64,000 nucleotides of DNA, taken from contig CAIKKN010000006.1 in the NCBI GenBank assembly GCA_903827945.1, forward strand, positions 62,001 to 126,000. The letters are read 5' to 3'. The stretch comes from an uncultured Actinomycetes bacterium (GTDB lineage: Bacteria; Actinomycetota; Actinomycetes; Nanopelagicales; Nanopelagicaceae). The notes below the pieces were generated by a model. That model worked only from the letters and a program-made list of their open reading frames with translations. It made no database searches and was not told where the DNA came from. Below, in pieces: positions 41,118 through 49,243 of this stretch; within the stretch, counting starts at the first letter, position 1; every line of letters begins with the position of its first letter. The translations under genes and the position numbers were made by a program.

Positions 41118-41474
41118 ATGACAGATGGTCCAAATCGCCCTTGGGGTCGTTACGAAGTTTTGCAAGATTTGCCAACTCACAAAGTGAAGGCGATCTGGGT
41201 TGACCCAGGTAAGCGCCTTTCCTACCAACGACACAAGCATCGCAGCGAACATTGGTACATCGTGTATGGAACCGCAGAAGTTGTGCTCAATGATGTCTCC
41301 TCAATTTTGCAATCTGGAGATACGGTCACTGTTCAAGCTAACGAACTTCACCGCATAGGCAACGTTGGAAAGGTTCCTATGTGCTTTATCGAAGTTCAGA
41401 CAGGCACCTACTTTGGCGAAGATGACATTGAGCGTATTCAGGACGACTACGGTCGCGATGAAGATCAGAAATAA
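41118..41474 (+). CDS. cupin, mannose-6-phosphate isomerase type II-like
   Basis: 118 aa from ATG 41118; AAAGGGTGG (41101-41109) serves as ribosome binding site. A GTG four codons upstream is in frame. Single cupin domain like the C-terminal part of bifunctional GDP-mannose pyrophosphorylase/mannose isomerase: RPWGRYEVL, then GKRLSYQRHKHRSEHWYIV (metal-binding histidines) and GDTVTVQANELHRIGNV. It could isomerise mannose 6-phosphate for GDP-mannose, which the PimA pathway needs. Substrate not certain. Confidence 0.75.
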   Translation: MTDGPNRPWGRYEVLQDLPTHKVKAIWVDPGKRLSYQRHKHRSEHWYIVYGTAEVVLNDVSSILQSGDTVTVQANELHRIGNVGKVPMCFIEVQTGTYFGEDDIERIQDDYGRDEDQK

Positions 41475-41514
41475 TTAGGTTAAACTTATTTATCGCAACA
41501 AGCAGTAACAGCAA

Positions 41515-41589
41515 GGATCGTTGGCTCAGCGGTAGAGCACCACATTGACATTGTGGGGGTCACTGGTTCGATCCCAGTACGGTCCACCA
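41515..41589 (+). tRNA. tRNA-Val (anticodon GAC)
   Basis: Acceptor GGATCGT pairs with ACGGTCC (one G-U), discriminator A, and CCA is encoded (41587-41589). Anticodon stem CCACA/TGTGG closes loop TTGACAT, anticodon GAC. T loop is GTTCGAT. Lies 40 bp downstream of the cupin gene. Confidence 0.95.
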
Positions 41590-41856
41590 AGCTTCATTTT
41601 TCCGACATCGCTTCGCGTGCAAACGCAGGCATTCACTCTCGCCACCACTGGCGCCAAGTTTGCTCGTAGGGATCCTTCGTTACGCGCTTGCGAAGAATGT
41701 TCGCAAAGGTTTGGCTCCGCAAGAGACGGTCTAGACCCAAACATTTGGCAGACTTTCTTGAGGGTATCTCTCCCAATTTCGAGGCGCCGCTGCTACCTTA
41801 TTGCCCGTAATTGTCCGCGCATCGAATGATGCCCTCTCCAACTCGGAGGTTAATTG
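41590..41856. other. 267-bp spacer between tRNA-Val and the permease, no gene seen
   Basis: No convincing coding sequence, hairpin or tRNA is visible. Short frames on either strand lack a ribosome binding site and have compositions unlike the neighbours. The last 12 bp hold the GGAGG (41845-41849) of the permease. A promoter for the permease must lie here, but no clear -35/-10 pair was found. Confidence 0.6.
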
Positions 41857-43353
41857 ATGGCAAGCAAACCAGGGAAAGCGTCAAACACTGAGCAGAAATT
41901 AGCTGCCAACGTCTTGGGCCTTTTTGAATCGACCATTATGGGCATCGCAGGTTCTGCTCCGGCCTATTCGATCGCAGCGACCACGGTCACTCTTGCAGTA
42001 ACCGTTGGCTTATTTGGTCCCGGCGAACTTTTGTACTCTGGAATTGCAATGTTTGGTGTTGTGATTGCCTTTCATTACATGGGCAAAGTTCGACAGAACG
42101 CGGGTGCAACATACATTTGGGTACGTAACGCTCTACATCCGATCCTTGGATACCTAGCCGGTTGGTCACTTGTTACTGCATCGATTATTTTTGGATTGGT
42201 TTCCACTGTTCCTGCTTCAACAAGCTTGCTCTCACTTTTCTCTAATAACGAGGCCATTGTAAATAATGTGCATTGGACGACTCTTGTCGGCGCAGCAATT
42301 TTTGTCTTTATGGTTGGAATCATCGCCTACGGAATCAAGTTCACCGCCAAAGCTCAAGTCATCATGACAGTCACCGAGTTGGGACTTCTCTGGGTCTTTG
42401 ACGTTTTAGCTTTGATGCATCACCCACATACACATAAATTTAGCTGGAGTTGGTTTTCATTTAGCCAAATTAAATCCTATGCAATCCCTGACAATGTGGT
42501 CGGAACTGCAGCAAGCTTTGACTCGAAGTATGTGGTTGCTTCTGGCCTCAGTGCCATTTTGATCGGTGCCGTTTCTGGCGCGTTCTTCTATTGGGGCTGG
42601 GATGTAACGGCTAACCTCAATGAAGAGACAAAGGAAGGGCAGTCAACTGCTGGTAAGGGCGGAATCTTTGGAATTCTTTTCGTCTTCTTCACATTCCTTT
42701 TAACCATTGTTGCAATCAATATGGTTCTTAGCGATGCCACGCTTTCATCAAGTGGAAGTGTGCTCAGTGATTTTGCTGCCGTCATTGTTCCGGGTTGGTT
42801 TGGAAAATTCATCGTGGTCTCAGTTTTGCTTTCCACGGTGGCAACAATCGAAACACAGATGATCCAAGTGACACGAACTCTCTTCTCTATGGGCCGCGAC
42901 TACTCAATGCCAACTTCCTTTGGGCAAGTTCACAAGAAGTTCCAAACTCCATGGAATGCAACGGTCTTCACCACTGTCTTTGTGCTGCTCTTCTTTATTG
43001 GTTCGCAGTTCATCAGCTCAGTAAATGACATTGCCCAAGCTGGCGTTGCAGCTATTGGTATACAAATCTGTTTCTACTACGCCCTTGCATCGGTGTCGGT
43101 AATCGTTCTTTATCGTCGCCACCTGATGCGAAATATTCAGACATTCTTTATGGTGGGCGTATGGCCAGCTTTATCAGGCCTATTCCTTATCGCTGTTCTG
43201 ATAAAAGTAATCCCAACACTGTCGCATCTAGCCCTTTGGGTTGGAGTTGGAACAGTGGCCATCGGCGTTATTCCAATGTCTATTTACTGGTCACAAGGTT
43301 CGGATTACTTCAAGCGGCCAACCTCGGAAGAACGTCACGCGCAACTTCCATAA
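41857..43353 (+). CDS. APC-superfamily amino acid/amine permease
   Basis: 498 aa, about 12 membrane helices. ATG 41857 is preceded by GGAGG at 7 nt spacing. The first helix shows the APC substrate loop GIAGSAPAYSIAATT, and YWGWDVTANLNEETKEG resembles the family block after helix 6. No single substrate can be read off. It precedes a cysteine synthase on the other strand and, farther on, an FAD amine oxidase-like gene, so an amine or amino acid is plausible. Ends at a strong terminator. Confidence 0.85.
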   Translation: MASKPGKASNTEQKLAANVLGLFESTIMGIAGSAPAYSIAATTVTLAVTVGLFGPGELLYSGIAMFGVVIAFHYMGKVRQNAGATYIWVRNALHPILGYLAGWSLVTASIIFGLVSTVPASTSLLSLFSNNEAIVNNVHWTTLVGAAIFVFMVGIIAYGIKFTAKAQVIMTVTELGLLWVFDVLALMHHPHTHKFSWSWFSFSQIKSYAIPDNVVGTAASFDSKYVVASGLSAILIGAVSGAFFYWGWDVTANLNEETKEGQSTAGKGGIFGILFVFFTFLLTIVAINMVLSDATLSSSGSVLSDFAAVIVPGWFGKFIVVSVLLSTVATIETQMIQVTRTLFSMGRDYSMPTSFGQVHKKFQTPWNATVFTTVFVLLFFIGSQFISSVNDIAQAGVAAIGIQICFYYALASVSVIVLYRRHLMRNIQTFFMVGVWPALSGLFLIAVLIKVIPTLSHLALWVGVGTVAIGVIPMSIYWSQGSDYFKRPTSEERHAQLP

Positions 43354-43369
43354 TAGATAGTTAAAGTTG

Positions 43370-43403
43370 AAATACCCTCGTGTAACAGCGGGGGTATTTT
43401 TTA
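43370..43403 (+). terminator. Rho-independent terminator after the permease gene
   Basis: AAATACCCTCG pairs with CGGGGGTATTT (43370-43380 with 43389-43399; 11 bp including one G-U) around the loop TGTAACAG, followed by a T-rich run. It lies between the convergent permease and cysteine synthase genes. The minus-strand side has a weaker T run, so it may act partly in both directions. Confidence 0.9.
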
Positions 43404-43405
43404 TT

Positions 43406-44290
43406 TCATTGGTTGAGCCAGTAATCGTTTATATATTTTTCGCCTTCATCGCAGAAGAATGTAACAACTGTCTCTAGATTCAGCTGCTCTTTCAACTGCT
43501 TCGCAGCAAGCATGTGGGCACCTGATGAAGGGCCAACAAAGATTCCATGCGTCTTTGCAAGTCTTCGGGTTTCCTCAACGGCGTCGTGTGAGTGAATATG
43601 GATGAACCCATCAATTTCTGAACTATGTCGTTCGATTATGCCCGGTATAAAGCCATCGGAAATACCTTCGATGAGATGTTTGGCTACTTCACCACATGCA
43701 ATGGTGCAAGACTCGGATGGTTCAAGGGCGTAACTCAAAGATTTTGGGTTCACCTCCTTAAAAGCACTGCCGACGCCAATCAAAGTGCCGCCGGTACCAA
43801 CTCCGCCAACAACGAGATCAGGCTTTGCAGGCAGTTCTTTCAATAATTCTTGCCCCAACCAATCGTGATTTTCAATTACATTCCATTCGCTATCAAATTG
43901 TTGGGGTGCAAAGAATCCAGGTTGGCTTGCCAGGCGACGAACTTCTTCAAGTGCCTTGTTGACGTGAAAATCTCCGATTGTTCGAACCTCAGCGCCGAAA
44001 GCACGCGAAATAGCAGTGCGCTCTTGGCTTAGCCCTTCTGGCATCACAACCAACATTTTGTAACCTTTTACTGCAGCAACCATGCTCATGGCATTTCCAG
44101 TATTGCCACTACTTGCTTCAACGATAGTGTCCCCTGGAGATAGCAATCCTTCTTGCTCTGCTCTCTCAATCATATATTTTGCTATGCGAGCTTTGATTGA
44201 ACCCGACGGATTGAGGTACTCCATCTTCACATATATGCCTTCTATGTTTATCAGCGGCGTATTACCGATCGCATCCAAGATGGTTTTCAT
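43406..44290 (-). CDS. cysK: PLP-dependent cysteine synthase (CysK/CysM family)
   Basis: 294 aa. The fold type II core is intact: PLP lysine Lys33 in NPSGSIKAR, the substrate loop EASSGNTGNAM (58-68), and the phosphate loop GGVGTGGTLIGVG. It makes cysteine from O-acetylserine (or O-phosphoserine) and sulfide; cystathionine beta-synthase activity is the alternative. Family-length C terminus without a CBS domain. It has a TAGCGT box 6 nt upstream of the ATG and no Shine-Dalgarno. Confidence 0.88.
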   Translation of the reverse strand: MKTILDAIGNTPLINIEGIYVKMEYLNPSGSIKARIAKYMIERAEQEGLLSPGDTIVEASSGNTGNAMSMVAAVKGYKMLVVMPEGLSQERTAISRAFGAEVRTIGDFHVNKALEEVRRLASQPGFFAPQQFDSEWNVIENHDWLGQELLKELPAKPDLVVGGVGTGGTLIGVGSAFKEVNPKSLSYALEPSESCTIACGEVAKHLIEGISDGFIPGIIERHSSEIDGFIHIHSHDAVEETRRLAKTHGIFVGPSSGAHMLAAKQLKEQLNLETVVTFFCDEGEKYINDYWLNQ

Positions 44291-44296
44291 GGCTAA

Positions 44297-44302
44297 ACGC
44301 TA
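44297..44302 (-). promoter_or_regulatory. putative -10 box for leaderless cysK transcript
   Basis: On the minus strand TAGCGT is followed by TTAGCC and then the ATG at 44290: exactly 6 nt. No ribosome binding site is present. Confidence 0.35.
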
Positions 44303-44323
44303 TCAACCAAGTCAATAGCCGGC

Positions 44324-44452
44324 TATAATTTGCGCACTGTAGCGAACAACAGATTGTTAACAGACATCTGCGTTATGGGGTAGGAATCCGGAGGACCCGG
44401 GCCAACTTAGATAGTAGTAAAGGGGTGATTCCGGCGAAGGCCGGATGACGCG
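44324..44452 (+). promoter_or_regulatory. TATAAT promoter and structured leader ahead of the FAD oxidoreductase
   Basis: A perfect TATAAT (44324-44329) is followed by about 115 nt of leader rich in alternative pairings. GGAATC (44383-44388) pairs with GATTCC (44427-44432), and ACCC (44395-44398) with GGGT (44423-44426) inside it. ACCC can instead pair with GGGT at 44378-44381. CCGGC-GAAG-GCCGG (44431-44444) competes with the GATTCC helix, since C44431-C44432 are shared. The GAAGG in its loop region lies 12 nt before ATG 44453 and could be the weak ribosome binding site. It matches no riboswitch class I know. Function unproven. Confidence 0.45.
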
Positions 44453-45865
44453 ATGGCAAACATCGACCCTTACATTCTCAAACACCTTTCGAATATGCAG
44501 CCAGATCTATATTGGCTCGATTCAGACCCGCTTGAACCACAACCACATTCATTGCTCATCGGTGACGTCACTACTGATCTCTGCATAGTCGGCGGCGGAT
44601 ACACAGGGTTATGGACAGCGCTGCTTGCAAAGCAACGAAATCCCGAACGTGAAGTAATCATTATTGAAAAAAGCTGGACTGGCGCTGGGGCGTCGGGACG
44701 CAACGGGGGCTTTTGCAACAATTCCTTAACTCACGGATTCACAAATGGTTATGCCAGGTTCAAAGATGAAATGGCAACAATCGAACGTCTTGGCCGAGAA
44801 AACATGGATGCAATCGAAGAAACGATCAAGAGTTTTGGTATCGAATGCGACTGGCGACGAACAGGCGAACTACGAGTAGCTGACGCAGAATGGCAGATGC
44901 CTCTCCTCCATGAAGAAGCAAAGCTGCGAAATGAATACGGCGATCACGTCGAGGTCTTGTCACAAGAAGAAACCATGAATCGCGTTGCATCGCCCACATA
45001 CAAAGGTGCCTTGTGGGATGCCGATGGAACCGCCCTCGTTGATCCCGCGCGCCTTGTTTGGGGTTTGGAGCGTGCATGCCTTTCTCTCGGTGTTCGAATT
45101 TTCGAAAATTCAGAAGTAACATCTCTAGAAAGAACGCGTGAAGGAATTATTGTTCATTCACCTTATGGAAGCATCTTCGCCCAAAAAGTTGCACTTGCAA
45201 CAAATGTATTTCCGTCTTTGGTGAGAAGTGCACGAAAGTATGTAATTCCTGTTTACGACTTTCAACTTGTGACTGAGCCCCTAACAAAGGATCAACATAA
45301 GGCCATCGGCTGGAAAGGTCGTGAGGGCATTTCTGAGTCCCGCAATCAATTCCACTATTATCGAATGACTGCCGAGGGTGAAATTCTCTGGGGTGGTTAC
45401 GATGCGATTTATAATTTCCGCGGCAAGGTCCGACAGGAATATGAAAAATCTGCCGACACCTATGCACATCTTGCTGCCGACTTCTTAGATACATTTCCTC
45501 AACTCAAAGGAATCAAGTTCACTCATGGTTGGGGTGGAGCAATTGATACGTGCTCCCGATTCTCACCATTCTGGGGAACTGCCCACAAGGGCCGCGTTGC
45601 ATATGTACTGGGCTTCACTGGGTTGGGAGTTGCAGCAACTCGATTTGGCGCAGATGTAATGCTTGATCTCCTTGATGGGATTGACTCTGAAAGAACGCGG
45701 CTCAAAATGGTTAGAAAGAAGCCACTTCCCTTCCCTCCTGAACCTTTTCGTTGGTTTTTTATTAGGCTCACTCAATGGTCGATTTATCGCGCCGATCATC
45801 ATGAGGGCAAACGAAATCTCTGGCTGAAATTCTTAGACTCAATTGGGTTGGGCTTCGACTCTTAA
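44453..45865 (+). CDS. FAD-dependent amine/amino-acid oxidoreductase (DAO superfamily)
   Basis: 470 aa. Dinucleotide loop GGGYTG (47-52, within TDLCIVGGGYTGLWTALLAK), adenine-ribose acid Glu72 in VIIIEK, then GAGASGRNGGFCNN, a block shared with gamma-glutamylputrescine oxidase-like enzymes. The C-terminal FAD segment is LGFTGLGVAATRFGADVMLDLL. It probably oxidises a primary or secondary amine, giving an aldehyde or keto acid plus ammonia. The substrate is unknown. Preceded by the structured leader at 44.3 kb. Confidence 0.8.
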   Translation: MANIDPYILKHLSNMQPDLYWLDSDPLEPQPHSLLIGDVTTDLCIVGGGYTGLWTALLAKQRNPEREVIIIEKSWTGAGASGRNGGFCNNSLTHGFTNGYARFKDEMATIERLGRENMDAIEETIKSFGIECDWRRTGELRVADAEWQMPLLHEEAKLRNEYGDHVEVLSQEETMNRVASPTYKGALWDADGTALVDPARLVWGLERACLSLGVRIFENSEVTSLERTREGIIVHSPYGSIFAQKVALATNVFPSLVRSARKYVIPVYDFQLVTEPLTKDQHKAIGWKGREGISESRNQFHYYRMTAEGEILWGGYDAIYNFRGKVRQEYEKSADTYAHLAADFLDTFPQLKGIKFTHGWGGAIDTCSRFSPFWGTAHKGRVAYVLGFTGLGVAATRFGADVMLDLLDGIDSERTRLKMVRKKPLPFPPEPFRWFFIRLTQWSIYRADHHEGKRNLWLKFLDSIGLGFDS

Positions 45866-45892
45866 GTTCACCTTGCGTTTGCCTCTATACGC

Positions 45893-45898
45893 TATCTT
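45893..45898 (+). promoter_or_regulatory. putative -10 box for leaderless corA transcript
   Basis: TATCTT stands exactly 6 nt (CACCGC) before the corA ATG. No Shine-Dalgarno is visible in the short spacer. Confidence 0.4.
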
Positions 45899-45904
45899 CA
45901 CCGC

Positions 45905-46873
45905 ATGATTGTGGACACTGCCTTATATCTTGCGGGCAAGAGAATTGACGGCCCACAGGATATTTCAGATTTGGTAGATCTTGCACGTACCCAAAATGGT
46001 TTTGTTTGGGTAGGGCTAGCTGAGCCAACTCAAGAAGAATTTGACCATGTTGTCGGTGAACTTAATTTCCACCCACTTGCTGTTGAAGATGCTGTAAACG
46101 CAAATCAGCGACCAAAAATTGAAACATATGAAGATCTCACTTTTTTTGTTATCAAGACAGTTTTCTTTGACAAGACCGAGAGTGAGATCTCTACAGGTGA
46201 GCTTCTTTGTTTCATCGGTGATGGATTTATTGTCGTCGTTCGCCACGGGGCTGGCACACCACTGGTCACAGTACGTCAGGATTTGGAGGCGCGTGCTGAT
46301 TTTCTTAAAGAGGGTCCTTATGCGGTTGTTCATGCAATTGCTGACCGTGTTATTGATGGGTACACAGAAATTGCTACTGCACTTGAGTTGGAGATTGTCT
46401 CTCTTGAAACCCAAGTATTTGGAGGCCAACGAAAGACATTCTCGGAAGATATCTATTTCTTGAAGAGGGAATTTATCGAATTTCGTCACGCAATAGAACC
46501 GCTCGTTCTGCCGATTCAGAAACTCACCACAAACATCTTCAATGTTCCGCCTAAGGTTCAACCATTCTTTCGTGACACTCTTGATCATTTGCAACGAGCC
46601 TGCGAACAGGTGGCCGGCTTAGATTCGCTCTTGGCTTCGGTGCTCCAAGCAGATTTGGCACACGTGCAGGTACAGCAGAATATTGATGTTCGGAGAATTT
46701 CGGCTTGGGTTGCGCTGGCCTCCGGGCCCACGATGATTGCCGGCATATATGGGATGAACTTTCACCACATGCCCGAACTCAGCACTCAGTACGGTTACTA
46801 CGTTGTCATAGGCGTAATGGTTTCACTTACATCATTCCTTTTTTATAAATTCAAGAAATCAGGATGGTTGTAA
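45905..46873 (+). CDS. corA: magnesium/cobalt transporter CorA
   Basis: 322 aa. Long soluble N-terminal funnel domain, then two C-terminal membrane helices. The signature YGMNFHHMPEL lies in the loop after the first helix (about residue 280), and the protein ends in the basic FYKFKKSGWL. It forms a pentameric Mg2+/Co2+ channel. Independent of the upstream gene because a leaderless-type promoter lies in the 39 bp spacer. Confidence 0.95.
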   Translation: MIVDTALYLAGKRIDGPQDISDLVDLARTQNGFVWVGLAEPTQEEFDHVVGELNFHPLAVEDAVNANQRPKIETYEDLTFFVIKTVFFDKTESEISTGELLCFIGDGFIVVVRHGAGTPLVTVRQDLEARADFLKEGPYAVVHAIADRVIDGYTEIATALELEIVSLETQVFGGQRKTFSEDIYFLKREFIEFRHAIEPLVLPIQKLTTNIFNVPPKVQPFFRDTLDHLQRACEQVAGLDSLLASVLQADLAHVQVQQNIDVRRISAWVALASGPTMIAGIYGMNFHHMPELSTQYGYYVVIGVMVSLTSFLFYKFKKSGWL

Positions 46874-46882
46874 CCTGTCTGA

Positions 46883-47557
46883 GTGAGCACTCTTCTCCTT
46901 CTTAAGCTAACCCTTGGTCCGATAATGGTTTTGTTCGCCCACTATCTGCAGAAAAATTATGGGCACGGAATCGGTGGTCGACTGATTGGTTTACCGATTA
47001 CAACAGGGCCATTCATTTTGATTATTTGCCTTCAAGAGGGGCGAAGTTTTGGAGCGCATGTCGCACATGGTGTACTTCTTGGACAGATCGCCCTCTCTAT
47101 GTATTGCTGGGTCTATGCGATGGCAAGTGCAAAGTTCAATTGGTGGATCTCCCTCGCAATCGGAACGGCAACATGTTTGCTCACCGGGTACATAACTACG
47201 CAATACAAAATCTCTACTATTCAAACAATTCCTATTTTGCTAGCGGTTTGGGCTATTGCCATGAAGTGGTGGCCTCCGGCGATTACATCGCCCCAAAAGG
47301 TAAAACCTCCTGCCTGGGAACTTCCCGCTCGTATTCTTGTGACGTTGGCCGTCCTCTTTGGTCTTTCAACGCTAGCGCCACATTTGGGCGCTAGCGTTTC
47401 CGGAGCTTTCTCCACTTACCCAGTAATAGCTTCAGTAATAAGCGCTTTCAATCATCGCCGATATGGTCCTGCTGCAACCATGGCAACACTACGTGGCCTG
47501 ATGGAGACGCTTCCTGTCACGATAGCTTTTATCTCAATTCTTGCCTATGTTTTGTAG
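46883..47557 (+). CDS. unknown multi-pass membrane protein
   Basis: 224 aa, GTG start 9 bp after corA, so probably co-transcribed. Around six predicted membrane helices (about 5-18, 36-52, 62-80, 87-103, 113-127, 150-165, 205-222). I recognise no family. The N-terminal YGHGIGGRLIGLPITTGP and the C-terminal GASVSGAFSTYPVIASV show an internal similarity of glycine-rich LIGLPIT / GAFSTYP turns that suggests a repeated half. Small, Cys-poor, basic. Might be a solute carrier or an accessory of CorA. This is only a positional guess. Confidence 0.55.
   Translation: MSTLLLLKLTLGPIMVLFAHYLQKNYGHGIGGRLIGLPITTGPFILIICLQEGRSFGAHVAHGVLLGQIALSMYCWVYAMASAKFNWWISLAIGTATCLLTGYITTQYKISTIQTIPILLAVWAIAMKWWPPAITSPQKVKPPAWELPARILVTLAVLFGLSTLAPHLGASVSGAFSTYPVIASVISAFNHRRYGPAATMATLRGLMETLPVTIAFISILAYVL
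47368..47398. repeat. 12-bp perfect inverted repeat inside the membrane-protein gene
   Basis: AACGCTAGCGCC (47368-47379) and GGCGCTAGCGTT (47387-47398) are exact reverse complements with a 7-nt spacer. It is not followed by a T tract, so it is not a normal terminator. Both arms lie in coding sequence and each contains GCTAGC. Confidence 0.85.
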
Positions 47558-47598
47558 TCACTAGTTATGTCGCATCTATCCGGTACTTTTAATTCATT

Positions 47599-48189
47599 AT
47601 GGACCGTCACTTAAACCAAGTTACCTTCGTTGTTGTGGACCTTGAGACAACAGGTGGGGCGCCATACGGAGGAAGTGAAATTACTGAATTCGGTGCGGTC
47701 AAAATTCGTGGTGGTGAGGTCCTGGGCCAGTATTCAACTTTCGTGAATCCACTGTCTCCAATTCCAATTTTCATAACTGAGTTGACCGGCATCACCGATG
47801 AGATGCTTGTAGATGCACCTTTAATTCACGAAGTTCTCCCCCAATTCTTTGATTGGTGTGGACCAGAGTCTGAGACTGTGCTGATTGCTCATAACGCACC
47901 ATTCGATATAAGTTTTCTGAAAGCAGCGGCGCTAAAGTTGGAGCAGAAATGGCCCGCTTACATAATCTTAGATACGGTCAAAATTGCTCGATGTGCAATC
48001 GATAGGGATGAAATTCTCAACTACAAATTGTCTACGCTCTCCCAGTTTTTCCAGACAGAAGTGCAACCCACCCATAGAGCCCTTGATGATGCACAAACCA
48101 CTGTAGAAGTTTTTCACCGCCTCCTCGAAAGGTTAGGCACTACAACAAAAACTCTGGGCGAATTACACGGACTTAAGCGGGGTAAATAG
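47599..48189 (+). CDS. DEDDh 3'-5' exonuclease (DNA polymerase III epsilon-like)
   Basis: 196 aa. Complete DEDDh site: Asp14 and Glu16 in VVDLETTGG, Asp103 in HNAPFDISFL, and His158/Asp163 in THRALDDAQTT. Proofreading-type exonuclease; in Actinobacteria related domains occur free-standing or joined to UvrC-like endonucleases. This one has no extra domain. Its 3' end overlaps trpD by 17 bp on the opposite strand. Confidence 0.88.
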   Translation: MDRHLNQVTFVVVDLETTGGAPYGGSEITEFGAVKIRGGEVLGQYSTFVNPLSPIPIFITELTGITDEMLVDAPLIHEVLPQFFDWCGPESETVLIAHNAPFDISFLKAAALKLEQKWPAYIILDTVKIARCAIDRDEILNYKLSTLSQFFQTEVQPTHRALDDAQTTVEVFHRLLERLGTTTKTLGELHGLKRGK

Positions 48190-49231
48190 CAGCAATCTCT
48201 TGAGACAACTTCGACCAAGATTCAACGAGGGCCGCTGCAGCACCGTTATCAATTGCTTGTCTGGCTAGGACTAAACCATTGGCGAACTGTTGCTCTACTG
48301 AAAGACTGAAATCGGCCTTAAAAGCGGAGATCGCCGCGGCTGCATTCAAGACGACTGCATCCCTCACTGGACTTTCTTTGCCTGCGAAGACTTTATGAGC
48401 AACGGCAACGTTAAACGCTGCATCTCCGCCCACCAACGCCTCAATCGGCGAAGTCTCTAGCCCAAGATTTGTTGGATCTAACTTCTCAATTCTTATCTTC
48501 CCGTCTGAAACTTGATAAACGGTACTTGTTGTTGCAAGGGAGAGTTCATCAATCCCGTCATCACCACGAAAAACAAATCCCTCGAAACCGCGGCGTGCAA
48601 GAACCTCGGCCATAATTGGCTGAAACTTTGCTTTCGCGACTCCAACTGCAATAGCAATTGGTTTTGCCGGGTTTGCCAGAGGTCCCAGGATATTAAAAAT
48701 CGTGGAAACACCTAACTCTTTTCTAGCGGGAGCTGCATGTCTAAGGGCTGGGTGAAATTTCGGTGCAAAGCAAAATCCAATACCGATACGGTGAACTATT
48801 TCTGCAACGCCTTCGCCATTGATATTTATATTCACACCAAGAGCCTCAAGAAAATCTGCAGAACCACACATAGATGAGGCCGCGCGACTACCGTGTTTGA
48901 CGACGCGGGCGCCTGCTGCGGTCGTAACGATTGCTGCCATTGTTGAAATATTTACTGTATTAAAGCCATCGCCCCCAGTGCCAACAATGTCTACTGCCCG
49001 CTCAGGGATCGTAATAGGCGCGGCGTAGGCATACATTTGATCAATCATTGCGGCAATTTCAGAAGCCGACTCACCTTTGGCGCTGAGCTTTGTTAAGTAA
49101 TCCTTGATGTCAGTTATTGAGGCTTCGCCTTTAAGAATCTGCCCCATGGCCCAAAGAACTTCGGGATTCGTTAAATCTTCTTTCGAATCAAGTTGCTCGA
49201 GGATGTGTTGCCAAGAAAGATTTGTGGACAT
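48173..49231 (-). CDS. trpD: anthranilate phosphoribosyltransferase
   Basis: 352 aa. PRPP-binding loop GTGGDGFNTVNISTMAA (about 82-98), followed by KHGSRAASSMCGSADFLEAL, then FNILGPLANPAKP. Second step of tryptophan synthesis, on chorismate-derived anthranilate. It stands apart from other trp genes next to the cytochrome block, as is common in Actinobacteria. Confidence 0.95.
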   Translation of the reverse strand: MSTNLSWQHILEQLDSKEDLTNPEVLWAMGQILKGEASITDIKDYLTKLSAKGESASEIAAMIDQMYAYAAPITIPERAVDIVGTGGDGFNTVNISTMAAIVTTAAGARVVKHGSRAASSMCGSADFLEALGVNININGEGVAEIVHRIGIGFCFAPKFHPALRHAAPARKELGVSTIFNILGPLANPAKPIAIAVGVAKAKFQPIMAEVLARRGFEGFVFRGDDGIDELSLATTSTVYQVSDGKIRIEKLDPTNLGLETSPIEALVGGDAAFNVAVAHKVFAGKESPVRDAVVLNAAAAISAFKADFSLSVEQQFANGLVLARQAIDNGAAAALVESWSKLSQEIAAIYPA

Positions 49232-49243
49232 TCTCTTGAGGAA

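Noticed and set aside
41037-41252. Minus-strand frame ending in a TGFEPV-like peptide
   Set aside because: It is the typical product of translating across a tRNA (here tRNA-Cys) and the opposite strand of the cupin gene.
41526-41829. Frames on both strands across tRNA-Val and the following spacer
   Set aside because: They overlap the tRNA, have no ribosome binding site, and show no family resemblance.
44336-44452. Match of the leader to a known riboswitch (guanidine, c-di-AMP, glycine, fluoride)
   Set aside because: Compared by eye with the consensus cores; none of the invariant blocks is present. Kept as an unclassified leader.
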